Source of the DNA: Loktanella sp.
Lineage (GTDB): Bacteria; Pseudomonadota; Alphaproteobacteria; Rhodobacterales; Rhodobacteraceae
Assembly (NCBI GenBank): GCA_003551805.1
Contig: PUNR01000036.1
Coordinates: 1-11,654 of the forward strand
Length of the DNA stretch: 11,654 nucleotides
Direction of reading: 5' to 3'
This document shows positions 1 through 6,459 of this stretch, in pieces (position 1 is the first letter of the stretch; each line of letters begins with the position of its first letter). The notes beneath the pieces were generated by a model. That model made no database searches. It had not been told where the DNA came from and saw only the letters and a list, made by a program, of their open reading frames with translations. Position numbers and translations under genes: made by a program.

Positions 1-13
1 CCGCCATACATGT

Positions 14-379
14 TTAGATCTTCAACCCACCTTCGCGGGCTGCGTCTGCAAGGGCTTTGATCTTGCCGTGGAACAGAAAACCGCCACGGTCGAAATAAGC
101 CTGTTCGACACCAGCCGCCTTGGCGCGTTCTGCGATTGCAGCACCGACCTTGGCCGCGGCTTCGACATTGTTCTTGCCGACAACGCCCAGATCCTTTTCG
201 AGCGAGGATGCCGACGCAAGCGTCACACCGTTCACATCGTCGATCAGCTGGACGCTGATGTTTTTGTTGCTGCGGTGAACCGAAAGACGCGCGCGCCCCT
301 GGTTGGCAGTGATGCCCCGCAGTTTGTTCCGAACGCGCATACGGCGTTTCAGAAACAGTGCTCTTTTGCTGTTTGCCAT
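14..379 (-). CDS. rplR: 50S ribosomal protein L18
   Basis: L18 binds 5S rRNA and helps anchor it, with L5, in the central protuberance of the large subunit. The product has 121 residues, close to the usual length of about 117-120. It has a basic N-terminus (residues 1-35, rich in Arg and Lys) and the typical ending FLFHGKIKALADAAREGGLK just before the C-terminus. An AAGGAACG ribosome-binding site precedes the ATG. It starts 11 bases after the rplF stop, as in other spc operons, and rpsE would be expected next, beyond the window edge. The TAA stop is at 14-16. Nothing is unusual in the protein. Confidence 0.97.
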   Translation of the reverse strand: MANSKRALFLKRRMRVRNKLRGITANQGRARLSVHRSNKNISVQLIDDVNGVTLASASSLEKDLGVVGKNNVEAAAKVGAAIAERAKAAGVEQAYFDRGGFLFHGKIKALADAAREGGLKI

Positions 380-390
380 CTGTGCGTTCC

Positions 391-924
391 TTACTTCTTC
401 TTGCCTTCTTTGCGGAAGATGAATTCGCCTTTGTACTTGATGCCCTTGCCTTTATACGGCTCGGGCTTGCGCCATTCGCGGATATTTGCCGCGACCTGAC
501 CCACAAGCTGCTGGTCGATCCCTTCCACAGTGATTTCGGTCTGCTTGGGGGCCGTCACTGTGACGCCCTCTGGCACTTCGAAATTCACATCGTGGCTGTA
601 ACCCAATGCCAGTTTCAGGGTGTTACCCTGCATCGTGGCGCGATAACCCACACCGCTGATTTCAAGCTCTTTCTTGAAACCAGTGGTCACGCCGGTCACC
701 AGGTTCTCGACCTGGCTACGCGACATGCCCCACTGCTGGCGCGCCCGCTTGGACGTGCCACGTGGTTTGACGGTGACAACATTACCATCGACAGTGATGG
801 TGACATCGTCAGTCGCCTTAAAGGTACGGGTACCTTTCGGGCCTTTGATTTCTACGGTTTGACCAGACACCGACGCAGTGACGCCAGAGGGCAGCTCAAC
901 CGGTTTTTTACCAATACGAGACAT
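391..924 (-). CDS. rplF: 50S ribosomal protein L6
   Basis: L6 is a two-domain RNA-binding protein near the factor-binding site and sarcin-ricin loop of the 50S subunit. The 177-residue product has the family length. It starts MSRIGKKPVELPSGV, contains the first-domain segment VEIKGPKGT, and carries the C-terminal signature PEPYKGKGIKYKGE near residues 153-166, followed by a basic tail ending in KKK. The ATG is preceded by AAGGGG and lies 9 bases after the rpsH stop, so it is probably translated from the same polycistronic message as its neighbours. Confidence 0.97.
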   Translation of the reverse strand: MSRIGKKPVELPSGVTASVSGQTVEIKGPKGTRTFKATDDVTITVDGNVVTVKPRGTSKRARQQWGMSRSQVENLVTGVTTGFKKELEISGVGYRATMQGNTLKLALGYSHDVNFEVPEGVTVTAPKQTEITVEGIDQQLVGQVAANIREWRKPEPYKGKGIKYKGEFIFRKEGKKK

Positions 925-933
925 GTTTTCCCC

Positions 934-1326
934 TTAGAACACTGTGCAGAGCACTTCGCCGCCAATTTTGGCCGCCCGTGCATTTGCGTCCGTCATCACA
1001 CCCTTGGAGGTGGAGACAATCGACACGCCCAGGCCCTGACGGACGGAAGGCAGGTCATTGGCGCCCAGATACACACGACGACCGGGCTTTGAGACCCGCT
1101 TCACTTCGCGAATGACTGGTGTGCCTTCGTAATACTTCAGCTCGATATTGAAAGCAGGGTGGCCGTCTTTGCCATCCTTCTTGTCGTAACCGCGGATGTA
1201 GCCTTCTGCGACCAGCACATCCAACACCCAAGCGCGCAGTTTCGACGCAGGTGTTTCCACCGCCGCCTTGCCGCGCATCTGGCCGTTGCGGATGCGTGTC
1301 AGCATATCACCGATAGGATCGTTCAT
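934..1326 (-). CDS. rpsH: 30S ribosomal protein S8
   Basis: S8 is a primary 16S rRNA-binding protein of the small-subunit platform. In E. coli it also represses the spc operon by binding the rplE message. The 130-residue product starts MNDPIGDMLTRIRNG and ends with the family signature region (STSKGVMTDANARAAKIGGE, then LCTVF). A strong AAGGAGAA site precedes the ATG. It starts 12 bases after the rpsN stop. Whether S8 regulates this operon cannot be told from the sequence, because I did not find a clear S8-site mimic near rplE. Confidence 0.97.
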   Translation of the reverse strand: MNDPIGDMLTRIRNGQMRGKAAVETPASKLRAWVLDVLVAEGYIRGYDKKDGKDGHPAFNIELKYYEGTPVIREVKRVSKPGRRVYLGANDLPSVRQGLGVSIVSTSKGVMTDANARAAKIGGEVLCTVF

Positions 1327-1338
1327 ATCAAATTCTCC

Positions 1339-1644
1339 TTACCAGCTCGACTTGACCATACCGGGAATTTCGCCATTGGAACCAAGGTTCCGCAGCGCGA
1401 TCCGGCTGATCTTGAGTTTGCGGTAATAGGCGTGTGGACGCCCGGTGAGCTGGCAACGGTTGTGCAGACGCACAGCCGAGGAATTGCGCGGCAGTTCTGC
1501 AAGCTGCAGAGTTGCCTTGAACCGCTCTTCCACGGGCTTGGACTGGTCGTTGATGATTGCTTTCAACGCCGCACGCCGTTCAGCGTATTGCGCCACCAGC
1601 TTTTCGCGCTTCTTTTCGCGCTCGATCATGGATTTCTTAGCCAT
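1339..1644 (-). CDS. rpsN: 30S ribosomal protein S14 (zinc-independent type)
   Basis: S14 sits in the head of the 30S subunit. The 101-residue product is the long C-minus form: it lacks the paired CxxC motifs of zinc-binding S14 and has a single cysteine in NRCQLTGRPHAYY (around residues 62-74). It ends with the standard GEIPGMVKSSW. The ATG follows AGGGAGATTTGACAA. It lies 20 bases after the rplE stop, the usual spc position between L5 and S8. No zinc-dependent paralogue is in the window. Confidence 0.97.
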   Translation of the reverse strand: MAKKSMIEREKKREKLVAQYAERRAALKAIINDQSKPVEERFKATLQLAELPRNSSAVRLHNRCQLTGRPHAYYRKLKISRIALRNLGSNGEIPGMVKSSW

Positions 1645-1664
1645 TTGTCAAATCTCCCTAACGC

Positions 1665-2228
1665 TTAGCTGTTGAACGGCATGTTGAAGAGCTTCAACAA
1701 TGCCTTTGCTTCAGCGTCGGTTTGCGCTGTGGTGCAGATAACGATGTCCATTCCCCACATCTCATCGACTTTGTCGAAGTTGATTTCGGGAAACACGATA
1801 TGTTCCTTCAGGCCGGTGGCATAGTTGCCGCGACCATCAAAGGACTTACCAGAAACACCACGAAAGTCGCGGATACGAGGCATGGCAACCGTGATCAGGC
1901 GATCAAGGAATTCATACATGCGGTCACCGCGCAGGGTGACTTTGGCACCCAACGGCATGTCTTCACGCACCCGGAAACCCGCGATGGATTTCTTGGCAAC
2001 CGTGGTCATCGCTTTTTGACCGGCGATGGTGGTCAGGTCTTCCTGCGCGGATTTGGCTTTTTTGCTGTCACGGACAGCTTCTGCGCCACAGCCGATGTTC
2101 AGGACGATCTTGTCCAGACGGGGGATCTGCATGTCGTTCTTGTAGCCGAATTCTTCCTTCATCGCAGCGCGAATACGGGAAACATAATCAGCCTTCAGGC
2201 GGGGGGTGTAGTTTGCAGCATCAAGCAT
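1665..2228 (-). CDS. rplE: 50S ribosomal protein L5
   Basis: L5 binds 5S rRNA and contacts the P-site tRNA and the S13 bridge. The 187-residue product has the family core, with IPRLDKIVLNIG near residues 39-50, the GQKAMTTVAKKSIAGFRVRE segment around residues 90-109, and GLKEHIVFPEINFDK later in the protein. The start codon overlaps the rplX stop by one base (TGATG), which favours translational coupling. GGGGATGTGATCTG just upstream can serve as the ribosome-binding site. Confidence 0.97.
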   Translation of the reverse strand: MLDAANYTPRLKADYVSRIRAAMKEEFGYKNDMQIPRLDKIVLNIGCGAEAVRDSKKAKSAQEDLTTIAGQKAMTTVAKKSIAGFRVREDMPLGAKVTLRGDRMYEFLDRLITVAMPRIRDFRGVSGKSFDGRGNYATGLKEHIVFPEINFDKVDEMWGMDIVICTTAQTDAEAKALLKLFNMPFNS

Positions 2229-2533
2229 CAGATCACATCCCCTGTTGTCTTGGCGAAACGCACTTTGTTTTCGCCTTCGATGCGGAAACCAACGCGGGTC
2301 GGTTTGCCGTTTTTGTCAACGATTGCCAGGTTTGACAGCTGGATCGGCATCGCCTTTGGTGTGCGGCCGCCCTGTGTCGTCTGGGATTGCTTCTGGTGAC
2401 GGATCGCCATGTTGATACCTTCAACAACGGCTTTGCCGGACTTTGGATCAACGGCAGCGATTGTGCCCTTCATACCTTTGTCTTTGCCGGCAAGAACGAT
2501 CACGTCGTCGCCTTTACGGAGTTTCGCAGCCAT
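2228..2533 (-). CDS. rplX: 50S ribosomal protein L24
   Basis: L24 is an early assembly-initiator protein of the 50S subunit, placed near the polypeptide exit. The 101-residue product has an N-terminal KOW motif at about residues 6-25 (RKGDDVIVLAGKDKGMKGTI) and the conserved VEGINMAIRHQKQ segment in the middle. A GGAGG ribosome-binding site lies inside the end of rplN, and the ATG comes 2 bases after the rplN stop. Its own TGA overlaps the rplE ATG by one base. Confidence 0.96.
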   Translation of the reverse strand: MAAKLRKGDDVIVLAGKDKGMKGTIAAVDPKSGKAVVEGINMAIRHQKQSQTTQGGRTPKAMPIQLSNLAIVDKNGKPTRVGFRIEGENKVRFAKTTGDVI

Positions 2534-2535
2534 GG

Positions 2536-2904
2536 TTACAGCACCTCCGGAGCGAGTGAGATGATTTTCATAAAGTTCTTTGCGCGCAGCTCGCGAACAA
2601 CTGGCCCGAAGATACGGGTGCCGATAGGCTCGTTGTTGTTGTTGAGGATGACAGCAGCGTTGCTGTCAAAGCGGATGGCGGTGCCATCTTCGCGGAACAC
2701 TTCTTTGGCGGTGCGTACGACGACGGCCTTACGGACGTCACCTTTCTTTACGCGACCACGAGGAATGGCTTCCTTCACCGATACGACAATGATGTCACCG
2801 ACACTTGCGTAACGGCGGTGGGAACCACCCAGAACCTTGATGCACTGAACACGGCGAGCGCCGCTGTTGTCAGCTACATCCAGATTGGTCTGCATCTGGA
2901 TCAT
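2536..2904 (-). CDS. rplN: 50S ribosomal protein L14
   Basis: L14 lies at the subunit interface and contacts 16S rRNA helix 14 in the assembled ribosome. The product has exactly the standard 122 residues, starts MIQMQTNLDVADNSGARRV, and contains GDIIVVSVKEAIPRG and GTRIFGPVVRELR. The ATG follows AAGGAAACCAA. It begins 79 bases after the rpsQ stop, the widest gap inside the rpmC-rplR block. This corresponds to the classical border between S10 and spc operons, although I see no clear promoter or terminator in that gap. Confidence 0.98.
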   Translation of the reverse strand: MIQMQTNLDVADNSGARRVQCIKVLGGSHRRYASVGDIIVVSVKEAIPRGRVKKGDVRKAVVVRTAKEVFREDGTAIRFDSNAAVILNNNNEPIGTRIFGPVVRELRAKNFMKIISLAPEVL

Positions 2905-2983
2905 TTGGTTTCCTTCCGACCTTTGGGCAACGTCCGATTTCCGACCGGACCCCCAGGGTTTCGTTGAACTGTTGGGTTACTGC

Positions 2984-3214
2984 TTAAGAAGCAATAACTT
3001 CCCAGCGTTTGGTTTTCGATTTTGGCGCACATTCCTGAATACGGACCTGGTCACCAATGTTGAATGTGTTGTTCTCGTCGTGAGCCCGGTACTTTTTGGA
3101 CTTACGGACGGTTTTTTGCAGCAATGGGTGCTTGAAGCGACGCTCGACCTGAACAGTCACGGTCTGGGCGTTCTGGTTGCTTGTGACAACACCTTGAAGG
3201 ATACGCTTAGGCAT
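2984..3214 (-). CDS. rpsQ: 30S ribosomal protein S17
   Basis: S17 is a primary 16S rRNA-binding protein of the 30S body with an OB fold. The 76-residue product starts MPKRILQGVVTSNQNAQTVT and contains the characteristic KYRAHDENN (residues 41-49) and GDQVRIQECAPKSKTKRW (residues 54-71) segments. It starts 4 bases after the rpmC stop, so the two genes share a transcript. In classical S10 operons it is the last gene, with rplN beginning the next operon. Confidence 0.97.
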   Translation of the reverse strand: MPKRILQGVVTSNQNAQTVTVQVERRFKHPLLQKTVRKSKKYRAHDENNTFNIGDQVRIQECAPKSKTKRWEVIAS

Positions 3215-3218
3215 TCTC

Positions 3219-3425
3219 TTAAGCCTCCGAAGCCGCAGATGCGGCCTTTTCGTTCAGGATTGTTTTGACGCGTGCAGCATTGCGACGTGCAGCGCGGAAA
3301 CCGGCAGTGTTTTCCAACTGGCCGGTCGCCTGCTGAAAACGCAGGTTGAACGATTCTTTTTTCAGTTTTACCAGCTCTTCACGGAGCTGGTCGGGCGTTT
3401 TTGCCCGCAGTTCATTGGCATCCAT
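3219..3425 (-). CDS. rpmC: 50S ribosomal protein L29
   Basis: L29 is a small two-helix protein next to L23 at the tunnel exit. I chose the start at 3425, giving 68 residues beginning MDANELRAKTPDQLREEL, because this matches the family N-terminus. AAGGA at 3433-3437 is also well spaced for it. An in-frame ATG 13 codons upstream would add residues the family does not have and would place the ribosome-binding site inside the gene. The core contains NLRFQQATGQLENT, followed by a short Ala/Ser-rich end. It normally follows rplP directly. Here more than 1.2 kb with two plus-strand genes separates them, so it must be the first gene of its own transcription unit or depend on read-through. Confidence 0.95.
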   Translation of the reverse strand: MDANELRAKTPDQLREELVKLKKESFNLRFQQATGQLENTAGFRAARRNAARVKTILNEKAASAASEA

Positions 3426-3622
3426 GCCATTTTCCTTTTTCAACATCATCGGCAGGCCGCGCAAAGCGTAACCCGATTCCCGATGGAGTGGGGGTAGAAG
3501 TGCGCCGTTTAGCCCCCATTGCCTTATAACGCAACCCCTTGCAGGAAAGAGCTTTGCGCAAATGACACGGTCTTGACTATCCGGTACTATACGGTCGCAG
3601 AATTAGTGGATATCACGGCAGT
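3426..3622. promoter_or_regulatory. Divergent intergenic region between rpmC and the oxygenase-like gene
   Basis: This 197-base gap lies between rpmC (minus) and the oxygenase-like gene (plus), so both promoters should lie here. On the minus strand the best -10 candidate is TATAAG (3523-3528), about 100 bases before rpmC, without a convincing -35 at normal spacing. On the plus strand TTGACT (3573-3578) resembles a -35, but the only -10-like hexamer (CAGAAT, 3598-3603) is 19 bases away. The assignment comes mainly from gene orientation and is tentative. Confidence 0.4.
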
Positions 3623-4243
3623 ATGACAAATATAAAATCGCTTTTCGCCACACAGCTCTACCATGCCCCGTTATCCGCCCAAGGCGGGATCGATCCGGCG
3701 GAACTGGAAAATTCCTGTCTTGTCATCGCGGATGATGACGAAGCCGGACAGCAATGGTGCGAAGAACAGGGTTACCCCGGTTACACTTCTTATGCGTCCC
3801 TGACCGACCTGCCTTGGCGGTTCCCGATTTTCAAGGATCTGGTCAAGGTGCTGGACAAACATGTTGCCGCCTTTGCCAAGGATCTGGATTTCGATCTGGG
3901 TGACAAGGCTTTAAAGCTGGAAGACATTTGGATCAACATCCTGCCCCCCGGCGGGATCCATACCGGACATATCCACCCGCATTCAGTCATCAGCGGCACA
4001 ACCTATGTCGCCATGCCCGATGGCGCGAGCGCGATCAAATTCGAAGACCCGCGCCTGGCGATGATGATGGCCGCCCCTCCCCGCCTGAAATCAGCGCGTG
4101 AGGCGCTGCGCCAGTTCATCTATGTCGCGCCTGCCGTCGGTGATGTGCTATTATGGGAAAGCTGGCTGCGCCACGAGGTGCCGATGAACATGGCGGAGGA
4201 AGAAGAACGGATCAGCGTCAGTTTCAACTATAGCTGGGGGTGA
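3623..4243 (+). CDS. Putative 2-oxoglutarate/Fe(II) oxygenase, TIGR02466-like (2OG-FeII_Oxy_5)
   Basis: The product has 206 residues and resembles the TIGR02466 family of putative 2OG-Fe(II)-dependent oxygenases, in which iron is held by two His and one Asp/Glu and 2-oxoglutarate by a late Arg. Visible landmarks are WINILPPGG (103-111), a His-rich segment with H113, H116, H118 and H120 followed by SVISGTTYV (121-129), FEDPR (140-144), VGDVLLWESWLRHEV (172-186) with H184, and ERISVSFNYSW (195-205) with R196. The likely metal His are in the 113-120 cluster and H184, and R196 is the likely cosubstrate Arg. No signal peptide or membrane segment is seen, so it should be cytoplasmic. The ribosome-binding site is weak. 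It lies divergent from rpmC and in a gap next to rplP. The substrate is unknown, and a ribosomal protein is possible by context only. Confidence 0.75.
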   Translation: MTNIKSLFATQLYHAPLSAQGGIDPAELENSCLVIADDDEAGQQWCEEQGYPGYTSYASLTDLPWRFPIFKDLVKVLDKHVAAFAKDLDFDLGDKALKLEDIWINILPPGGIHTGHIHPHSVISGTTYVAMPDGASAIKFEDPRLAMMMAAPPRLKSAREALRQFIYVAPAVGDVLLWESWLRHEVPMNMAEEEERISVSFNYSWG

Positions 4244-4265
4244 CGCTGCGAAACCTTTTGCAGCG
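4244..4265 (+). terminator. Hairpin directly after the oxygenase-like stop codon
   Basis: A 9-base-pair stem with one G-U pair and a 4-base loop (CGCTGCGAA / TTTGCAGCG) starts right after the TGA stop. There is no clear T-run after it, so it may be a 3' stabilising hairpin or a weak terminator rather than a full intrinsic one. Confidence 0.4.
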
Positions 4266-4276
4266 CAGAAACGTGA

Positions 4277-4307
4277 TTGACCAGAAGTCGCGTTTTCACC
4301 TCATAAT
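4277..4307 (+). promoter_or_regulatory. Possible promoter of the 63-residue ORF
   Basis: TTGACC (4277-4282) and CATAAT (4302-4307) are good matches to sigma-70-type hexamers, but they are separated by 19 bases, longer than the preferred 16-18. The -10 element would lie about 42 bases before the ATG at 4349. The call rests on these hexamers only. Confidence 0.3.
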
Positions 4308-4348
4308 CACCGCATTGGGTAAGCATAGACCCTGAAAAGGAATGACCC

Positions 4349-4540
4349 ATGACACCAGATCACAAACAATCCAACGAAGCCGACCGCGCCGCCAAGGCAT
4401 TTTATGGTCAGTCCGACAAAGCCTTTGCAGCCCAGATTGCGGAAATTTGCGGAAATGACCCCAAGCTGATGCAAGCCTTCTCGCGCACGCGTGACAGGTT
4501 TCTAGGGCGTGCTGACAAGCCTGAGCGAAGGCTTTGCTGA
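4349..4540 (+). CDS. Small protein of unknown function (63 residues)
   Basis: I do not recognise this protein. It is a short, hydrophilic, probably helical and cytoplasmic product starting MTPDHKQSNEADRAAKAFYG, with a central IAEICGNDPKLMQAFSRTRD segment and a basic end (residues 50-62). There is no membrane segment or signal peptide. The evidence that it is real is a well-placed AAGGAA ribosome-binding site (4337-4342, about 6 bases before the ATG), a possible promoter just upstream, and a terminator-like hairpin shortly after its stop. It lies co-directionally about 105 bases after the oxygenase-like gene, so the two could be co-transcribed. Its function cannot be inferred from the sequence. 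Confidence 0.6.
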   Translation: MTPDHKQSNEADRAAKAFYGQSDKAFAAQIAEICGNDPKLMQAFSRTRDRFLGRADKPERRLC

Positions 4541-4576
4541 AATAACCTGACAACAGGTAAGACAGACACCGAATAG

Positions 4577-4609
4577 AAAAACCCCCGCCAGATCGCTCTG
4601 ACGGGGGTT
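4577..4609 (-). terminator. Intrinsic terminator after rplP
   Basis: The arms AACCCCCGCCAGA (4580-4592) and TCTGACGGGGGTT (4597-4609) flank the loop TCGC. As plus-strand RNA the stem has one C-A mismatch. As minus-strand RNA that position is a U-G pair, so the 13-pair stem is unbroken. On the minus strand it is followed by a T-run (AAAAA at 4577-4581 on the plus strand). It should end the transcript that includes rplP and may also stop plus-strand transcription from the 63-residue ORF. Confidence 0.75.
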
Positions 4610-4621
4610 AAATTTGTGGCG

Positions 4622-4656
4622 AACCCCGACGTAGGTCGGGGTTAAGCCCGACTTAC
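4622..4656. repeat. 26-base palindromic element (copy 1) with an abutting half copy
   Basis: The full element is 4631-4656. The arm GTAGGTCGGGGT pairs with the distal arm ending CCCGACTTAC at 11 of 12 positions. An extra half at 4622-4630 (AACCCCGAC) can pair instead with 4635-4643 (GTCGGGGTT), giving two mutually exclusive hairpins. The last bases overlap the rplP stop codon (TAA on the minus strand at 4653-4655). It belongs to the same family as the elements at 7383-7408 and 11436-11461. Confidence 0.7.
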
Positions 4657-5066
4657 CAGTCTTCGCGCACCACGGTACGGGTCTTGATCGGCAGCTTCAT
4701 CGCAGCAAGGCGCAGAGCCTCGCGAGCGATTTCTTCGCTGACGCCGTCGATTTCGAACATCACGCGGCCTGGTTTGACCTTGCATGCCCAAAAGTCGATC
4801 GAGCCCTTACCCTTACCCATACGCACTTCGATGGGCTTGGAGGTGACGGGCAGATCCGGGAAAATCCGGATCCAGACGCGGCCCTGACGCTTCATGTGAC
4901 GCGTCATGGCGCGGCGTGCCGCTTCGATCTGGCGAGCGGTGATCCGCTCTGGCTCTGTTGCCTTCAGGCCATAGGTGCCAAAGTTCAGGTCAGACCCGCC
5001 CTTTGCTTCACCACGAATCCGGCCTTTGTGCAGCTTGCGGTGTTTCGTGCGCTTTGGTTGCAGCAT
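4653..5066 (-). CDS. rplP: 50S ribosomal protein L16
   Basis: L16 lies between the A- and P-site tRNA elbows and is needed for late 50S assembly. The 137-residue product starts MLQPKRTKHRKLHKGRIRG and carries the signatures ARQIEAARRAMTRHMKRQG (44-62) and VRMGKGKGSIDFW (81-93). R82 aligns with E. coli R81, the arginine hydroxylated by YcfD (RoxA) in that organism. AAGGAG lies before the ATG, 12 bases after the rpsC stop. The stop codon lies inside a 26-base palindromic element, and a terminator follows. rpmC, normally the next gene, is displaced by two plus-strand genes. Confidence 0.97.
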   Translation of the reverse strand: MLQPKRTKHRKLHKGRIRGEAKGGSDLNFGTYGLKATEPERITARQIEAARRAMTRHMKRQGRVWIRIFPDLPVTSKPIEVRMGKGKGSIDFWACKVKPGRVMFEIDGVSEEIAREALRLAAMKLPIKTRTVVREDW

Positions 5067-5078
5067 CTTCTCTACTCC

Positions 5079-5795
5079 TTACCTGTCGCGACGCGGGCCG
5101 CCAGGACCGCGCGGGATAGCGCCTTCCTGAAGCTCGGCATGTTTACGGTCGTGGCCTTGCGGGTCATGCTCCATGATCTCACCTTTGTAGATGAAGACCT
5201 TGATGCCGATGATGCCATAGGGCGTCATGGCTTCGTAGAGCGCATAGTCGATGTCCGCACGCAATGTGTGCAGCGGCACGCGACCTTCACGGTACCATTC
5301 GGTCCGCGCGATTTCAGCGCCACCCAGACGACCAGCAAGGTTGACCCGGATACCCAGGGCGCCCATGCGCATGGCGTTCTGCACAGCACGTTTCATCGCA
5401 CGACGGAACGACACCCGGCGTTCGAGCTGCTGACCGATGGATTCAGCGACCAGCGCTGCGTCCAGTTCGGGCTTGCGCACTTCAACGATGTTGAGGTGCA
5501 GTTCCGACTTGGTCAGTTTTGCCAGCTTCTGACGCAGACCTTCGATGTCTGCACCTTTCTTGCCGATGATCACACCGGGGCGGGCAGCGTGGATCGTGAC
5601 GCGGCACTTTTTGTGCGGACGTTCGATGATCACGCGGCTGACGCCGGATTGTGCACATTCCTTGCGGATGAACTTTTTGATCTCGAGATCTTCCAGCAGC
5701 AGATCACCATATTCCTTGGTGTTTGCAAACCAGCGGCTGTCCCAGGTGCGGTTGACCTGAAGACGCATCCCGATAGGGTTTACTTTGTTACCCAT
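5079..5795 (-). CDS. rpsC: 30S ribosomal protein S3
   Basis: S3 lies at the mRNA entry of the 30S subunit and takes part in mRNA unwinding. The 238-residue product starts MGNKVNPIGMRLQVNRTWDS, has a type II KH domain with the GKKG loop at residues 78-81 (GVIIGKKGADIEGLRQKL), and has the C-terminal domain signature GIRVNLAGRLGGAEIARTEW near residues 148-167. It ends in a short Gly/Arg/Pro-rich tail. The ATG overlaps the rplV stop by one base (TAATG), with GAGGAGCAATC inside rplV as its ribosome-binding site. Confidence 0.97.
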   Translation of the reverse strand: MGNKVNPIGMRLQVNRTWDSRWFANTKEYGDLLLEDLEIKKFIRKECAQSGVSRVIIERPHKKCRVTIHAARPGVIIGKKGADIEGLRQKLAKLTKSELHLNIVEVRKPELDAALVAESIGQQLERRVSFRRAMKRAVQNAMRMGALGIRVNLAGRLGGAEIARTEWYREGRVPLHTLRADIDYALYEAMTPYGIIGIKVFIYKGEIMEHDPQGHDRKHAELQEGAIPRGPGGPRRDR

Positions 5796-6175
5796 TATGA
5801 TTGCTCCTCAACTTGACGCACCTTGATGGTCAGTTCTGAAAACGGCTTGACGATCTTGCCGAAACGGCCACGCGCCCGTGGGCGGCCCCGCTTCATGATC
5901 AGGTTCTTGCCGACGTAAGCCTCTGCAACGACCAGCGCGTCAACATCCAGATTGTGGTTGTTTTCGGCGTTGGCGATGGCCGACTGAAGACATTTCTTCA
6001 CATCGTCCGAGATCCGCTTTTTCGAGAAAGTCAGGTCCTGAAGGGCCTTTTCGACTTTCTTGCCACGGATCAGCGCAGCAACGAGGTTCAGCTTTTGCGG
6101 GGAAGTACGGAGCATGCGCAGTTTTGCCATAGCTTCGTTATCAGCCACGCGGCGGGGATTCTTATCCTTGCTCAT
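5795..6175 (-). CDS. rplV: 50S ribosomal protein L22
   Basis: L22 reaches from the ribosome surface into the exit tunnel, where its beta-hairpin tip forms part of the constriction and affects macrolide binding. The 126-residue product is about 15 residues longer than E. coli L22 because of an N-terminal extension (SKDKNPRRVADNEAMA) before the conserved LRTSPQKLNLVAALIRGKKV. The hairpin region MKRGRPRARGRFGKI is at about residues 93-107. It starts 3 bases after the rpsS stop and overlaps rpsC by one base. Confidence 0.97.
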   Translation of the reverse strand: MSKDKNPRRVADNEAMAKLRMLRTSPQKLNLVAALIRGKKVEKALQDLTFSKKRISDDVKKCLQSAIANAENNHNLDVDALVVAEAYVGKNLIMKRGRPRARGRFGKIVKPFSELTIKVRQVEEQS

Positions 6176-6178
6176 GGC

Positions 6179-6457
6179 TTATTTCCGCTTCGCTTTTTTG
6201 TCGGCGGCGTGACCTGTGTAGGTCCGTGTTGGCGAATATTCACCAAACTTCTGACCGATCATGTCTTCCGTGACGTTGACAGGGATGTGCTTCTTGCCGT
6301 TGTAGACCGCGAAGGTCAGGCCAACGAACTGAGGCAGGATAGTAGAACGACGCGACCAGATCTTGATCACTTCGTTGCGGCCGCTTTCGCGCGTTGCTTC
6401 TGCCTTTTTCAAGACATAGGCGTCGACGAACGGGCCTTTCCATACGGAACGAGCCAT
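6179..6457 (-). CDS. rpsS: 30S ribosomal protein S19
   Basis: S19 lies in the 30S head, close to the A-site finger and bridge B1a. The 92-residue product has the family length. It starts MARSVWKGPFVDAYVLKKA and contains IKIWSRRSTILPQFVG (31-46), the HIPVNVTEDMIGQKFGEYSPTR stretch (57-78) and a basic C-terminus. The ATG comes 2 bases after the rplB stop and its own stop lies 3 bases before rplV, the usual S10 arrangement. Confidence 0.97.
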   Translation of the reverse strand: MARSVWKGPFVDAYVLKKAEATRESGRNEVIKIWSRRSTILPQFVGLTFAVYNGKKHIPVNVTEDMIGQKFGEYSPTRTYTGHAADKKAKRK

Positions 6458-6459
6458 AA

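Noticed and set aside
1..13. Possible start of rpsE at the left edge (ATGGCGG on the minus strand at 7-1, or the ATG at 12-10)
   Set aside because: The order predicts rpsE here, but only two or three codons are visible and two start codons compete, so no call can be supported.
358..1092. Long plus-strand reading frame (244 codons) over rplF and rpsH
   Set aside because: It is antisense to two well-conserved ribosomal genes, has no recognisable domain and no ribosome-binding site. It is a frame shadow of GC-biased codons.
2905..2983. Small inverted repeat GTCCG...CGGAC between rpsQ and rplN
   Set aside because: A stem of only 5 pairs with a 9-base loop and no T-run. It is not convincing as a terminator or S10/spc boundary signal.
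4296..4553. Minus-strand reading frame of 85 codons opposite the 63-residue ORF
   Set aside because: It lacks a ribosome-binding site, starts next to the terminator and resembles no known family. The plus-strand ORF has better start signals.
4896..5816. Plus-strand reading frame (306 codons) over rplP and rpsC
   Set aside because: Antisense shadow of conserved genes with no family resemblance and no start signals.
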